A stretch of DNA of 64,000 nucleotides. It comes from Begonia masoniana. Taxonomy: Eukaryota; Streptophyta; Magnoliopsida; Cucurbitales; Begoniaceae. The position numbers and the translations under genes are program-made. Where the stretch lies: contig CM039510.1 in NCBI GenBank assembly GCA_022432975.1, positions 31,713,023 through 31,777,022 on the forward strand, written 5' to 3'. The notes beneath the pieces are model-generated. The model had not been told where the DNA came from and made no database searches. It was given only the letters and a program-made list of their open reading frames with translations. Positions 22,683 through 33,184 of the stretch are shown here, piece after piece (within the stretch, counting starts at the first letter, position 1; each line of letters opens with the position of its first letter).

Positions 22683-23973
22683 CCCCTTTAGGGGTAGGGG
22701 TAGAGGCCGTGGCCGTGGCCGTGGCAGTGGCAGATATTTATACGATTATCATTTTCCTATTATTGGTAGTGCTGGTGGCGTTGCTAGCACTAGTATTGCT
22801 ACACTGACTCCCAAAACTGCTTAAAAAGTTTTGGAGTCTGTCACTTATTTTAAAAAGAGTTGCGTAGAAGTTATATTTCCTTTTTATGAAAGGGAATTAT
22901 TCTTACATAATAAGGATGCTTGGTATATTAAAGAGCGATATTTGGGCTCTCACAATTATTTGACGACAGATGGCAAAAATCGCCTTTATTATGAACATAT
23001 TCTGTTAGAAACTCAATCTATTCAGATTGTCCACCATTATTTGAGTGAATATGGAAAGTCACCTATTACACATTCAAAGTGTTATATTATCAGGATTATT
23101 CATCCTCAAGAGTGGGGCTTAAATGTATTTGCTATTAGAAGCATGAAAAATGATCAGAAATATAATTATTGGGATTATGTGAAAGCTTGGGAAAATACTT
23201 TTTACTATCAAAATCCTACAAGAACCCATTCATGGTTCTTTACTATCAATCCTGAGATTATGAAATCAGAAGATAAATTTCCACCTTGGTTTTATGTTTG
23301 GTGGATTGAGCATTCTCCTGATCTATCTATATTTCCTGAAAATATTCAAGCATTATTTGCTATATGGTTAAAATATCATCCTGAGTTATCCAGCAGGAAA
23401 ACAATTATTAAAGAACAAGACCTATTATGGTTCTGTACTGAATTCCAAATTAATTGGATATGGCAATGGAATTTGGAAATTGATCAAGACCCTATTGGTC
23501 TGTATGAAGTTCAAAGAAATTTTTATGTTAAATGGTGGGCTAGATATGAAACTGAAGCCTGTATTGAAAGAATCAAAGCTGCTATTAGCACTTATAAAGA
23601 CAAAGTGAGAAGTCCTATTACGGATAAAGATGAAAATATGGATGACAATTATATGAGAAAAATGTATGAAAATATTCAAAAGAAATATCCTCATATGAGT
23701 AAAAAAGAAAAAGAGTTGAAATTATTTGCTATGATGAAACATCAATTAGGATCTGTTGAAGATTTGAATATGACTGATGAAGATGAAGATCATATATCTG
23801 ATCATATTTCTACTCCAGGTTCAGGATCTTTTCAGATATTAGCTGAAGACTCACAAGATCCTAATGAAGATATTACTGATTTGACTATTGATTATACTAC
23901 TAAAGACTTATGGGAAGCTTTTGTTGATGAACAGAAAAAGCTTAAAAATAAGGGAAAAAAGAAAACGTTATGA
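22675..23973 (+). pseudogene. Pararetrovirus ORF downstream of RT (unit 2), one premature stop
   Basis: The ATG at 22675 overlaps the RNase H stop. The N-terminus is an RG repeat (RGRGRGRGRGSGR, a possible RNA-binding tail), followed by a TAA at 22822-22824, after which the frame is open for 380 codons. The body is tryptophan- and tyrosine-rich and the end is acidic, then lysine-rich (KNKGKKKTL). Its place after RT is where Caulimoviridae encode the transactivator/viroplasmin; I see no motif that proves this. The stop overlaps the next ATG (TTATGA). Confidence 0.65.
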
Positions 23974-24413
23974 ACTTTGAATTATATGAAGTTCGTATTA
24001 AAGATTTATATGAAAATAATATTGCAGGAATGAATCCTTATAATGTGGCACCTTGGAATATTGGGTGGCACCCTCGATATGTGACTAGAGAATTTCGTAA
24101 CAGATATTATTATCCTAGAAGAAATAGTGTGCATTGGCCTATATCTCGACGAAATATGAGAAAAGTTCATAATCCAGCTATGTGGCTACCTCTACATATT
24201 AGAGCTCAGAATTTTGGAAGACATATGGTTTATATGCAACAAAGGGTTGAACAAATGAAAGAAAAAACTCAAGTTTTATGTAGATTATTTAATGAAGCTG
24301 AGGCCAAGTGGAATCAACCTTTTAATGGTACCCGTTCAGAGTATGTTGATATGATTGGCGAAGATAGCAAGATCTTATGGCAGAAGTATAAAGATTTTGA
24401 TAACGTTAAGTAG
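23970..24413 (+). CDS. Pararetrovirus last ORF (unit 2), unknown function, open
   Basis: A 147-codon frame starting in the ATGA overlap with the previous ORF. The product is basic and rich in aromatic residues and arginine (FRNRYYYPRRN), with a C-terminal helical stretch. A copy at 47008-46550 on the minus strand is also open and has an N-terminal insertion of a few residues. Conservation in two inverted units suggests a real viral gene. I do not recognise the family. Confidence 0.6.
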   Translation: MNFELYEVRIKDLYENNIAGMNPYNVAPWNIGWHPRYVTREFRNRYYYPRRNSVHWPISRRNMRKVHNPAMWLPLHIRAQNFGRHMVYMQQRVEQMKEKTQVLCRLFNEAEAKWNQPFNGTRSEYVDMIGEDSKILWQKYKDFDNVK

Positions 24414-24757
24414 TGGTCCCTACCACTCCACTATGAAGGAATCTTCGTACTCCACTATGGGAGTACTATTTGCTTTTACTTTTGTCTTGAAACTAGACTA
24501 GGTCCCACCATACACTATGTGGGAATCTACTTTTACTTTTACTAGTGTGTCGCTTGTAACTCCCGTTTCTATATAAGGGAGCTAGTTTGCATTTCTTTCT
24601 CAAGTTTTTTAGAGTTTTGCCTTCTCTCCTTGTAAAAACTCTAGCTCTGATCGCTCCCTCTCTCCCTCTTTGTATGATACAACTATTGTGAATAATCAAG
24701 TAAGTATTTTATTTTCTTATTTTATTTTCTTCTTGTTTTCGCTTCCTCCCCCTTTTG
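24414..24757 (+). promoter_or_regulatory. Pararetrovirus intergenic promoter (unit 2)
   Basis: No ORF. TATATAAG at 24570-24577 is a strong TATA box. Upstream, direct repeats of CTCCACTATGRGAGTAC/CCACTATG (about 24422-24530) are candidate enhancer sites. A pyrimidine-rich stretch and the primer site follow. The same region is at 27183-27418 on the minus strand. Confidence 0.75.
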
Positions 24758-24770
24758 GTATCAGAGCCAA
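24758..24770 (+). promoter_or_regulatory. Pararetrovirus primer binding site (unit 2)
   Basis: TGGTATCAGAGCC matches the initiator-Met tRNA primer used by Caulimoviridae and marks position 1 of the circular viral map. Confidence 0.88.
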
Positions 24771-25248
24771 ATGATTGGCTAAATTTGTATTTGCTTTCAA
24801 ATAACTAAGGACTTGTCGATGAGTTTTCTAATGTAAATCGATATTCGTTTTAACTTCAACACGATCTTTTGTTCTTCTCAATACGATGAGGTGATCTCTT
24901 CAACACGATTCTATTAACTCTTTCCGTGCTTTCATGTGCAAAGAATACTTGCTGTGATTTCATCTTGTTTGTAAGATGTCTTTCTGTTGCCGTGTTGGGG
25001 TGTGTGGCCGCTTAGCCGTGAGAAAGGCGTCAGGCAAAAATACCCATTTGCATGGTTGAGAGACATTTGCAAACTTTGTGAAATTAGTCTTTGACAGTGC
25101 AAGTAGTCTCATTAGTCACATGATTAGTATAGAAGGAATTAATAGATCAATACGAAGTTATCCGCAAGTCAATACGAGATGAATCGAAGATCAATACGAA
25201 GTTAAACCTTATATCTATTTATAGTTGAAAACTTGAAGTCAAGTAGTT
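24771..25248 (+). promoter_or_regulatory. Pararetrovirus leader (unit 2)
   Basis: About 480 bp without a convincing gene between primer site and movement protein. A CAATACGA/CAACACGA element recurs at least five times (around 24858, 24880, 25148, 25170, 25190). Long leaders with secondary structure are usual in this family. The same sequence lies at 20017-20490 and 54703-55170 on the other strand. Confidence 0.65.
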
Positions 25249-25839
25249 ATGTTATTTGAAAGTAAATTCTACAAATTGAATATGAATTTGATCTCAAATA
25301 TATTCTCTGAAAATTCTATTAAAAATGAAGAAATTATAGAATTATCACAAGAAGAAGTATTAAATAATTGGACAATTCCAGATATTGAACCAAAAACTAT
25401 TTATAAAATAGGAACTTTTGAAAATCTTATTAATCGAATTGTTAAAACATCTGAGCAAACTATTTGCTTAGATTCTAATGAAAAAATTATAAAATTATTA
25501 GGATTAAAAGATATTCAAAAATATTTTGCTAAATATAAAAATATTCATATTGGACATATATAAATTAAATTTGATAATAATCAATCAAGAAAAATATCTT
25601 TTTCCAGAAGTCTATCTTCTAGGTCATCTATTCCTCCTTATCAAGTAGATTTACCTAGTTCTAGATTTTCTGTATCTGAAACTCCTATTTCTAATATTGA
25701 AGCTTTAAAAATATCTGAACAACAAATACCTCATGGTGTTTATTCTAATCAATTTTCTAATTCGAAATATGAAAAAGGAGAAACCTCTCACACTAAAAGA
25801 GAGTCACCTACTGTTTCAGAAATGGAATTTAAATTATGA
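25249..25839 (+). pseudogene. Pararetrovirus movement protein with internal deletion (unit 2)
   Basis: About 105 N-terminal codons, a TAA at 25561-25563, then the C-terminal part (25564-25839), in phase with the coat-protein overlap. Compared with the full copy at 20016-18925, about 500 bp including the core of the movement domain is missing. A GGAC microhomology sits at the junction. Confidence 0.8.
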
Positions 25840-27182
25840 TGAATTACTCAAATTTAAGCAAAGATGATATTAGAAAAATATGTAACGAAGAATATCAATC
25901 ACCTGAAAATGCTATTCTCAGAAATTGGATGGATAAAAAATATTATAAAAAATCTGAAGAATTTAAAAAATTAAAAGATTTATATTATTCTTATCTAGAT
26001 TTGAAACAGAATCTCATCACGTTTAGTGAATGGTATTTAACGATATTTTATAAACCTGTATCAAAATATCAAATTAATATTTTAGAAGAATATAACAATC
26101 ATTGTAAAACTTGGAATATAAAAAACAATGAAAGTATTAAATCTATACATCCACCTTTAGAACCTATTAGTCTAAAGAATAATACTATTGAAACTATTCC
26201 TTTGGTTAGTTTATCTCAACCTATTGAAGATAAAAATGATATTATAATTAAACAAATTAATTATAACAATATTCATATGAGCACTATAGGACAACAATTA
26301 TCAAGAGTTGAAACTCAAATAATTAAATTATCTGAAAAATCAAATAAAAAGGTTATAGAAGATATTCTTACGACACCTCCTTCGACATCTGGAATAAAGA
26401 AAGGAAATATTTCTATTCCTGATTTAAAACCTCCTATAATGATATCCAAATTTAATTTTAAATCACCTAAAGACAATAATGATTTTATTGAACAACTAGC
26501 AAAAAGAATGAAACAATTAGATATTAATGTTATTAATACTCAAGAAGAAAATTCTATGGAAAATTATCACACTGAAATTCATCCAACTATTGATTCTAGT
26601 TCTTGGCCAGCAGATGATACTTCTAGTGAAGACGAAGATATGCCTTCTCATTTAAAAGATATTAAAAAAATAGAAAAATCTTTTACTGAATGTAATTATA
26701 TCTATCCATTACCAGAATCTAGAGACCCTTTAAGTATTCATAGAGTTAGATATGAGGATAAAGGGCCTGGTGGCGATAGAATTAGAAGAACTTATTATAA
26801 AAGACCTACTCCCGTAGATTTATTATGGGAAGAAAATTGGTTACATGAACAGTCTTCTTATACTGCTAAAACTATCTATGATTGGAACCTTGATGGTTTA
26901 ACCGAATATCAAATTTATGAATTACTCCAAAAAATTTTAATGTATTCTAGCGTTTGTAAAGCCTCTCAGAATAAAGATTCTGATATAGCTGCCTTTATTA
27001 TTAATGGATTTAATGGTGCTTTAAAAGGTTGGTGGGATAATTATTTATCTCTAGAACAGCGTCATGAAATATTAACCGCTGTAAGACATGAAAATAATAT
27101 GGTTTATGAAGATAGTGTTTATACATTAATTCAAGCTATAATATTACATTTTATTGGAGCTACCGAACAAAGACAAGAAATA
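25836..27182 (+). pseudogene. Pararetrovirus coat protein, first two thirds (unit 2)
   Basis: Open from the ATG at 25836 (doubled ATGATG, overlapping the movement-protein stop) for about 448 codons up to a breakpoint after the residues GATEQRQE. N-terminal lysine/asparagine-rich domain, acidic hinge (SSEDEDMPS, about 265), then the conserved capsid core (about 285-445). It then runs into an inverted promoter/leader segment, which adds unrelated residues before a stop at 27311. Together with 20546-22040 this shows that unit 2 is a circular permutation opened inside the coat gene. Confidence 0.8.
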
Positions 27183-27418
27183 GGGGGAAGCGAAGGGAAG
27201 AAGTATAAGAAAATACTTACTTGTTTATTCACAGTAGTTGTATCATACAAAGAGGGAGAGAGAGAGCAATCAGAGCTAGAGTTTTTACAAGGCGAGAAGG
27301 CAAAACTCTAAAAAACTTTTTAAAGAAATGAAAACTAGCTCCCTTATATAGAAACGGGAGTTACAAGCGACAAACTAGTAACAGTAAAAGTAGATTCCCA
27401 CTTATCAACTAGTGGGGC
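27183..27418 (-). promoter_or_regulatory. Pararetrovirus promoter region, inverted (start of unit 3)
   Basis: Reverse complement of about 24505-24745, with the TATA box on the minus strand at about 27335-27345 and the pre-primer-site region at 27183-27230. It is joined directly to plus-strand coat sequence at 27182 and ends at the insertion of element B. The unit resumes at 46464. Confidence 0.75.
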
Positions 27419-28381
27419 TGTAACACCCGAGTATTTTCTATTGCGTGCATAGCCTACGTTGTATTAGGATAGGTTATTTATGCAAGTGTAAGGTGGGCAT
27501 TGAAGTGTAGTAGAATTGGAGGGTTTGACAAGTCAAAACACCTTGTGATTGGTGGAGGAGGGTTGCTTGAAAAGTCAAATGGATATCAACCAATAAGAAG
27601 TAAGCATTTAATGATGGAAAGTGGGGGAATTGAAAAGCTATCACGTTGGATGAAATGAGGAGAAGAAGAGTGGGGGTTTATTTGCAATTTTAAAAAGAAG
27701 GGTGGAGGAAAAGAAAAAGTGGAAAGAAAGATTAGGTTAAAAAGGTGAGTTTCTCTTTTCTTCTCCATCCTCATCGTGCTTCTCTCCTTCTCCTCCATAG
27801 CCATCGATCCCCTTTCTCCTTTCTTCATCTGTTGAAGACTTTTCAAGGTAATTTCTCTTGGGTTTTGGTTTTTGTACATTTAGATGGAGTTTAGAAGTGT
27901 TTTTATGTATTTTGGTTGATTTTGGTGAATGTTGGAAAACCCTAGGTTAGGGATTCCGAAAAATTGAGTTTAGATGTTAGATTTCCTTCCTATTTTGGTA
28001 GTTTAGTTGTTGAATGGAGTGATTTAGGTTGTTAGAGGGGTTAGATGGAAGATTGAAAGAGTGTTCCACAAAAATGGTTGAAGAACACCTATATACCCGA
28101 TTCTGTTGGCTGGATTTTTGAGTTGGTTAATGTGTTTGTTTGGTTATTTTGGGTGTTCCAATGGATAGTAGACGGATAGAGGTTTCCGAGATGGGGTGGC
28201 ACGTCGAAATCCGTTGAAAAACGAGAGAGTTACGACCGTTTGAAGTTGGACGGTCAAATTTGGTGTAAAATCGGGTTTGGGGTTAAGTTGTGAGTTTAGG
28301 TTGAAATGTGTGATTAGTTTAGTTATAAAATCCTTACAATTTATTTAGGTTGTTACTAAGTGAATTGTCGTTACTTGTTAG

Positions 28382-29051
28382 GTGATCGAACATTTGATTT
28401 TGTTGGACGGTGTGAACGAGGAAGTACCGAGCAGCAACCAGGTAAGTAGTGGATTAGTGTTTGTTGCCTTCGGGCCTACACCATAGAACGGTAGGGATTG
28501 TTTGTTTGTTTGTTTGTTATGTTTTGTTTTTGTTACGCATTGGGTGTCATGCATCATTGTTTTCTAAACTACGAAATCACGAGTTTTGCATGTTTGAGTG
28601 GTGAGGATGATGTGAAAGAAAGATAAGAAGTGATATGCAACTTGGTCTCGAGTAGAATAGCTTCGTCGGGCAAGTGGCTCGTTGAGCACCCCGCAAGGGA
28701 TTCTATTCGAGATGCCCTGTTAATGTACGTAATGTGTCGTGAGTATGAATTCCTCGACCTGTTCGTGCTTGAAGTGCACAATGAGGATTCTACTCGAATC
28801 CTGGACTGTGTTGGGACGTGTGCCTCCGGTCTAGCTCCGTGGATCAAGGCGTGGCCGTCCTGGACTGTGTGGGGGCGTGTGCCTACTTGATTCACCTGGA
28901 AGTGAAAGATAATGCAATTGAAACGAAAAGAAAGCAACTGAGTGTGTAGAAACTGCACGTTAGGATTGAGTCGAGCATTTAGCGTATCGTTGTGCATCAT
29001 TTCCCTACTTGCTAAGCGTTAGGCTTACCTTTTTGTGTTCCGTGGTGTAGG
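28382..29051 (+). other. LTR splice/fold module, copy in the 5' LTR of B
   Basis: Acceptor CTTGTTAG|G, 60-nt candidate microexon 28382-28441 ending ACCAG|GTAAG, hairpin GCCTTCGGGC, arm CCTACACCA (28475-28483). The downstream arm TGGTGTAGG (29043-29051) pairs perfectly over 9 bp, with 4 more pairs after two mismatches. Its GGTGTAG is the next acceptor. The C:G pair at position 7 replaces the U:A of the C family. Confidence 0.6.
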
Positions 29052-29675
29052 TGACGAGCTTTATACAGGTGAGGTTGATGAGACAGCTCAGGATTAGGCC
29101 GCAGTCGGAGGAGTACAGAGTCCGCCGGTGCAGGCTGTTGTCGGGGCGTCTGGACCACTGTTCGTCGGGTAGTGTGGGAGGTGAACATTTTGATAGATGG
29201 TTGCCTTTGTGTTTGTGATGTTTTGTATGTTGGAAGTAAGGTAGAACAAATGGTGAACGGTTGGTTATAAACGTTTTAGTATCGGTTGTACAGTTTTTTT
29301 GTAAATGATTTTGTTTTGTGTGTCGTTTTGGTTGAAACTATTTTCGTAATGGTTGTTAGTGTTTGGGGATTGAAATGGTATATTTTTGGGTTAAATTTTC
29401 AGGTTTTGGGTATTTAAAGTTTTAGGCGTTATATTGCCCGTTTTGATTTAAAATAACTAACGTCGGGTTGTGTTCGCTATTTTTGTATTTATTCGTTTTA
29501 AGTCGGTTTTCCGAGATTTTTACGGGACTCGAAGATTTAGGTGTCGGGAAGTTATGTTTAAATTTTCAGAATTTTTGGAGGTGTTGGGGATGTAGAAAAG
29601 TGTTAAAATGTGTAGGGAGGTGGAAAAAGGTTAAAAAGGGCATTTTAGGGCGTTTTTGGTGATGAAAAACCCGAG

Positions 29676-29900
29676 CGGGCCCGATCGATCGGGCCCGGGG
29701 CACGACCAGTCGCGGTAGGGAAATTTCTGGGTGAAGAAAACCCGAGGAGGCCCGATCAATCGGGCATTTAGCCACGATCGGTCGTGGAAAGCAAGATGTG
29801 GGGCGCGCTGGTGCGCCCCAGTGCGCGGACACGCTCGCGCACGCCGCACAGGCTGGGCGCGCCTGGCGCCCAGCGCGCGCCCAGCGCGCGCCCAGCCCCC
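29676..29900 (+). repeat. GATCGATC palindromes and GCGC-rich tract, 5' LTR of B
   Basis: A perfect 22-bp palindrome centred on GATCGATC (29676-29697) is followed by imperfect GACCAGTCGCGG, CCCGATCAATCGGGC and CACGATCGGTCGTGG hairpins. A run of GCGCGCC/CAGCGCGCG repeats follows. The 3' LTR has the same palindromes (45988-46009 and following), but the GCGC tract is rearranged. Confidence 0.85.
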
Positions 29901-30161
29901 TTTTTAGTGCAAAATCTTGTTTTCTTTTTAATTTCTCCCGATTTCCAACATGTTTTGACCCGAGATTTTTCCAACGTATTTTAACGTATTTTAGACACGT
30001 GTTCCAAGAAAATTTGAGGGTTCGAAAAACCCGAACATCGAGCCGGGAATTTTACAAAACCGAGCCGAATATTTTACGAAAATTATTTTAATCGTCATTT
30101 TAAACACGGGATTTGTTTGCAACGTGACGCACCGGGCCCGGGGCGGGTTCGGGGCGCTACA

Positions 30162-30180
30162 GAGATGGTATTAGAGCGTT
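30162..30180 (+). promoter_or_regulatory. Primer binding site of element B
   Basis: GAGATGGTATTAGAGCG follows the LTR. It is the initiator-Met primer site with one change (TGGTATCAGAGC in its relatives). Confidence 0.85.
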
Positions 30181-30245
30181 AGTGGTCGAGTCGTTCAAAG
30201 GATTACCCGACAATACCGGCCGCCGTGCAACGTGCTTCACCGACT

Positions 30246-30306
30246 GTAAGTATTTCTTAACTTTAGTTAGTTTCTTTTCTAAGATTAGAATTTCTAACCT
30301 TTTTAG
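30246..30306 (+). other. Candidate 61-nt leader intron of element B
   Basis: CGACT|GTAAGTATTT and CCTTTTTAG|GAATAG, with a TTCTAAC branch-like site 12 nt before the acceptor. The gag ATG follows 14 nt later. Matches A (60 nt) and C (60 nt). Confidence 0.5.
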
Positions 30307-30320
30307 GAATAGAAAAGAAA

Positions 30321-32710
30321 ATGCCTAGAAACCCAGGACAGCCAAGACGACCCGGACGACCCCGTAATGAGCCCGAACCACCTGAGGACCCTAATAAGCA
30401 ACTCAGGGATCTTTTGACTATGCAAGCTCAACTGCTCGGTGTTTTTATGAATCAAGGATTACAGGGAGGCCTTGGAGCGGGGTCCAGCTCTGGAGCTGGC
30501 TCTAGCGGAGATAGATTTCGAAGGTTAAAGCCCCCGGCCTTTGAAGGACGTCTGACGGATCCGACAACGACCGAGAATTGGATATGTACGGTGGAAGAGA
30601 TGTTTGTTGTTGCAGAGGTGGAAGATGAGAACAAAGTGAAACATGCGACGTTCCACCTATCTAATAGTGCCAAAAGCTGGTGGGGAACCGTAAAAGCTAC
30701 GACAGATGTACAGAGTATGAATTGGGAGGAATTCAAGGAGCTATTCTACGAAAAATATTACAACCGAACGGTTCAAGCCGAAAAGCGATCGGAGTTCTTG
30801 GCTTTAAAGCAAACCGGGTCTGTGGGGGACTATATTCAGCAGTTTGAAGCGCTGTCCAAGTTTGCCGGCAATATGATCAGCAGAGAGGAGGATAAGATTT
30901 TTCAGTTTGTACAAGGGTTGAAGCCAGAAATTGAAATGTTAGTAAAGACTTTCGGGATTGATGGCTTACCGTTTAACCGTGTGGTGGCTAAAGCTATAGA
31001 AGTTGAGGTATCGGCTGGTAAGATTCTTAAATCCGTAGAAGCACCAAAACGAATGTTCAAGGATATTACCGCACAGTTTAGCAAAGGCGGATCCTCTTCT
31101 CAATCTCAAGGTACGAAACGACCGGGAGGAAATCCGAAAGACCAAAGAGGTGGCAAGAAGCCTCAACAACAAGCACAACAAAGGAAGTTGTTTCCACAAT
31201 GTCCAAAATGTTCAAAGTCGCACCCGGGGGAGTGCGGACAGTACGAAGGAAAGTGTTACAATTGTTTTGAGTCTGGCCACATGTTTCGAGACTGCCCAAA
31301 GCCGAAAGTTCTTCGATGTTTTAATTGCAACAAACCTGGTCACATGGCGAGGGATTGCCCTACAGCGAAGACAGAACCAATTAAGGCAAGGCCCAGAATC
31401 TTCGCAATGATAGAGCCTGAGGGAGAAGATCGAACAGCCGTTATTTCAGGTACTGTATTTGTTAATTCGGTGCCTGCATTTACTTTGATAGATTCAGGGG
31501 CGTCCCATTCCTTCGTAGCGGTAGCATTTGTGGCGAAAGTACAGTTAGTGGTAGAGCCGACTGAAAGTGCGTATACTGTGCAATTACCATCCGGCGAGTA
31601 TATGCATTCTGCGCAGGTAGTTCCTAACAGTTGGGTGACAGTCGGAAGGAAGACTTTATCTGCTGATTTAATCGTTATGGGGATAACCGGGTATGATGTG
31701 ATACTCGGTATGGATTGGCTGTTTCGGCACCATGCGACGATTGATTGCAGAGCAGGGACTGTAAATTTCCAACCCCCGAGCGGTGAAAATTTTTCTTTTC
31801 AAGCTTTGAAGAACATAAGGAGGTTCTCCGTTATGGCACCCATGGATGCTCGGAAATCTGTTATTGGTGAGTTTACGTGTTTTCTTGCCACTATTGTAGA
31901 TTCTCAGTCTTTGGTAGAGGTTAAGCTTCAGGAGATAGATATTGTTCGTGATTTTCCTGAAGTGTTTTTAGATGATTTGCCTGGTCTACCTCCGGACCGG
32001 GAAATCGAGTTCGCAATTGACACTTATCCTGGAGCAGAGCCGGTGTCGAAGAATCCTTACAGGTTTGCTCCTCCTGAGTTGAAAGAACTGAAAAAGCAAT
32101 TGGAGGAATTGGTCGATAAGGGCTTTATACGCCCTAGTTTTTCGCCGTGGGGAGCGCCCGTGCTATTTGTTAAGAAGAAGGACGGGTCACTTCGAATGTG
32201 CATCGATTACCAGGAGTTAAACAAGCTAACTGTAAAAAACAAGTATCCCTTGCCAAGGATAGATGACTTGTTTGATCAGCTGCAAGAAGCCCGGATATTT
32301 TCTAAGATCGATCTGAGATCGGGATACTACCAGTTGAAAGTCAGATCGCAGGATATCCCGAAAACGGCTTTCAGGACTCGGTATGGACACTATGAGTTCC
32401 TGGTTATGTCGTTTGGTTTGACGAATGCTCCAGCCGCCTTTATGGACCTAATGAATCGAGTGTTCAGAGAATATCTCGATAAATTTGTAATTGTGTTTAT
32501 CGATGACATTTTAGTTTATTCTCGTAATGAAGAGGAGCATAAGGAGCATTTAAGAATAGTTTTGACAATTCTGAAGCGGCATCAACTATATGCTAAATTA
32601 TCTAAATGCGAATTTTGGTTAACTAAGGTGCATTTTCTTGGCCACGTTATTAGCAGTGGCGGAATATCAGTGGATCCGGCCAAGATTCAGTCGATTAATG
32701 AATGGCCTCA
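30321..32710 (+). pseudogene. Element B gag-pol, first part (Gag, protease, RT)
   Basis: Open for about 797 codons from the ATG at 30321 to the insertion of C; a further 17 codons read into the LTR of C are not genuine. The start follows the leader intron and begins [14 protein letters not shown], like element C. Gag capsid (about 65-260), a CPKC half-site, two CCHC knuckles ([14 protein letters not shown] about 312-325, [14 protein letters not shown] about 333-346), protease with an intact DSGASHSF motif (about 390), and RT with FIDD (about 726-729). Gag makes the particle, the protease cleaves it, and RT copies the RNA. Confidence 0.93.
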
Positions 32711-32847
32711 TGTAGCACCCGGTTTTATCGAACCAGCTCTTTTATTATTAATAAAATACACTTGATTAGTCAATAATTTATGTAGGGTTATTAAATGACT
32801 TGGCAAGGGCATTAGAGTAAATTGCAATTTTCAAAGAGTGGATAACG

Positions 32848-32855
32848 TATTTAAG
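32848..32855 (+). promoter_or_regulatory. Probable TATA box, 5' LTR of C
   Basis: TATTTAAG, with the surrounding 20 bp conserved in the LTRs C, G and I (62351-62370) and nearly so in C'. Confidence 0.5.
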
Positions 32856-33184
32856 GAAAGAGGGTTTGGGCGCCACCATTTCATACCATTTCCTCTTCGG
32901 GTTTCAGCTCAGGCAGACGAGCTCTCTAGGCGATCTTCCTCGCCCGATTCACCTTCGACCTAGGTAAGTTTTCCATTCATCTTCTCGATATTATAGTGAG
33001 TAGATAGCGGGGAGAGTGCAATGCGTGTGTAACTTGGTGAATGCTGTGAGTGAGCTAAGTTCGAGTTTAGTGCTGAACCAAGAATGTGCGATGGCCCGAA
33101 GTTCCAAGCTAGCTCCTTAGATTTGTGAATGGTGTGGGATGAGATTTAGTGAAGTTCTGATTAGTGTTCTGTTTATGACACTAG

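Larger units (their letters stand above)
27419..30161 (+). mobile_element. 5' LTR of element B
   Basis: 2,743 bp, TGTAACACCCGAG...GGCGCTACA. An exon-1-like stretch ends TTTCAAG|GTAATT (27847). The splice/fold module is at 28382-29051. The last 500 bp carry GATCGATC palindromes (29676-29780) and a GCGCGC-rich run (29796-29900). It differs from the 3' LTR by scattered substitutions, an indel of about 24 bp near 28798, and the length of the GCGC-rich run. Reading frames within it have no recognisable domain. Confidence 0.93.

Noticed and set aside
20546..27182. Replication-competent integrated virus
   Set aside because: RT and protease are absent, the movement gene is deleted, and several stop codons break the frames.
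27586..29000. Frames of 86-143 codons in the 5' LTR of B, repeated in the 3' LTR
   Set aside because: Present in both LTRs because the LTRs are copies. They lie on mixed strands, have no domain and overlap the hairpin/splice module.
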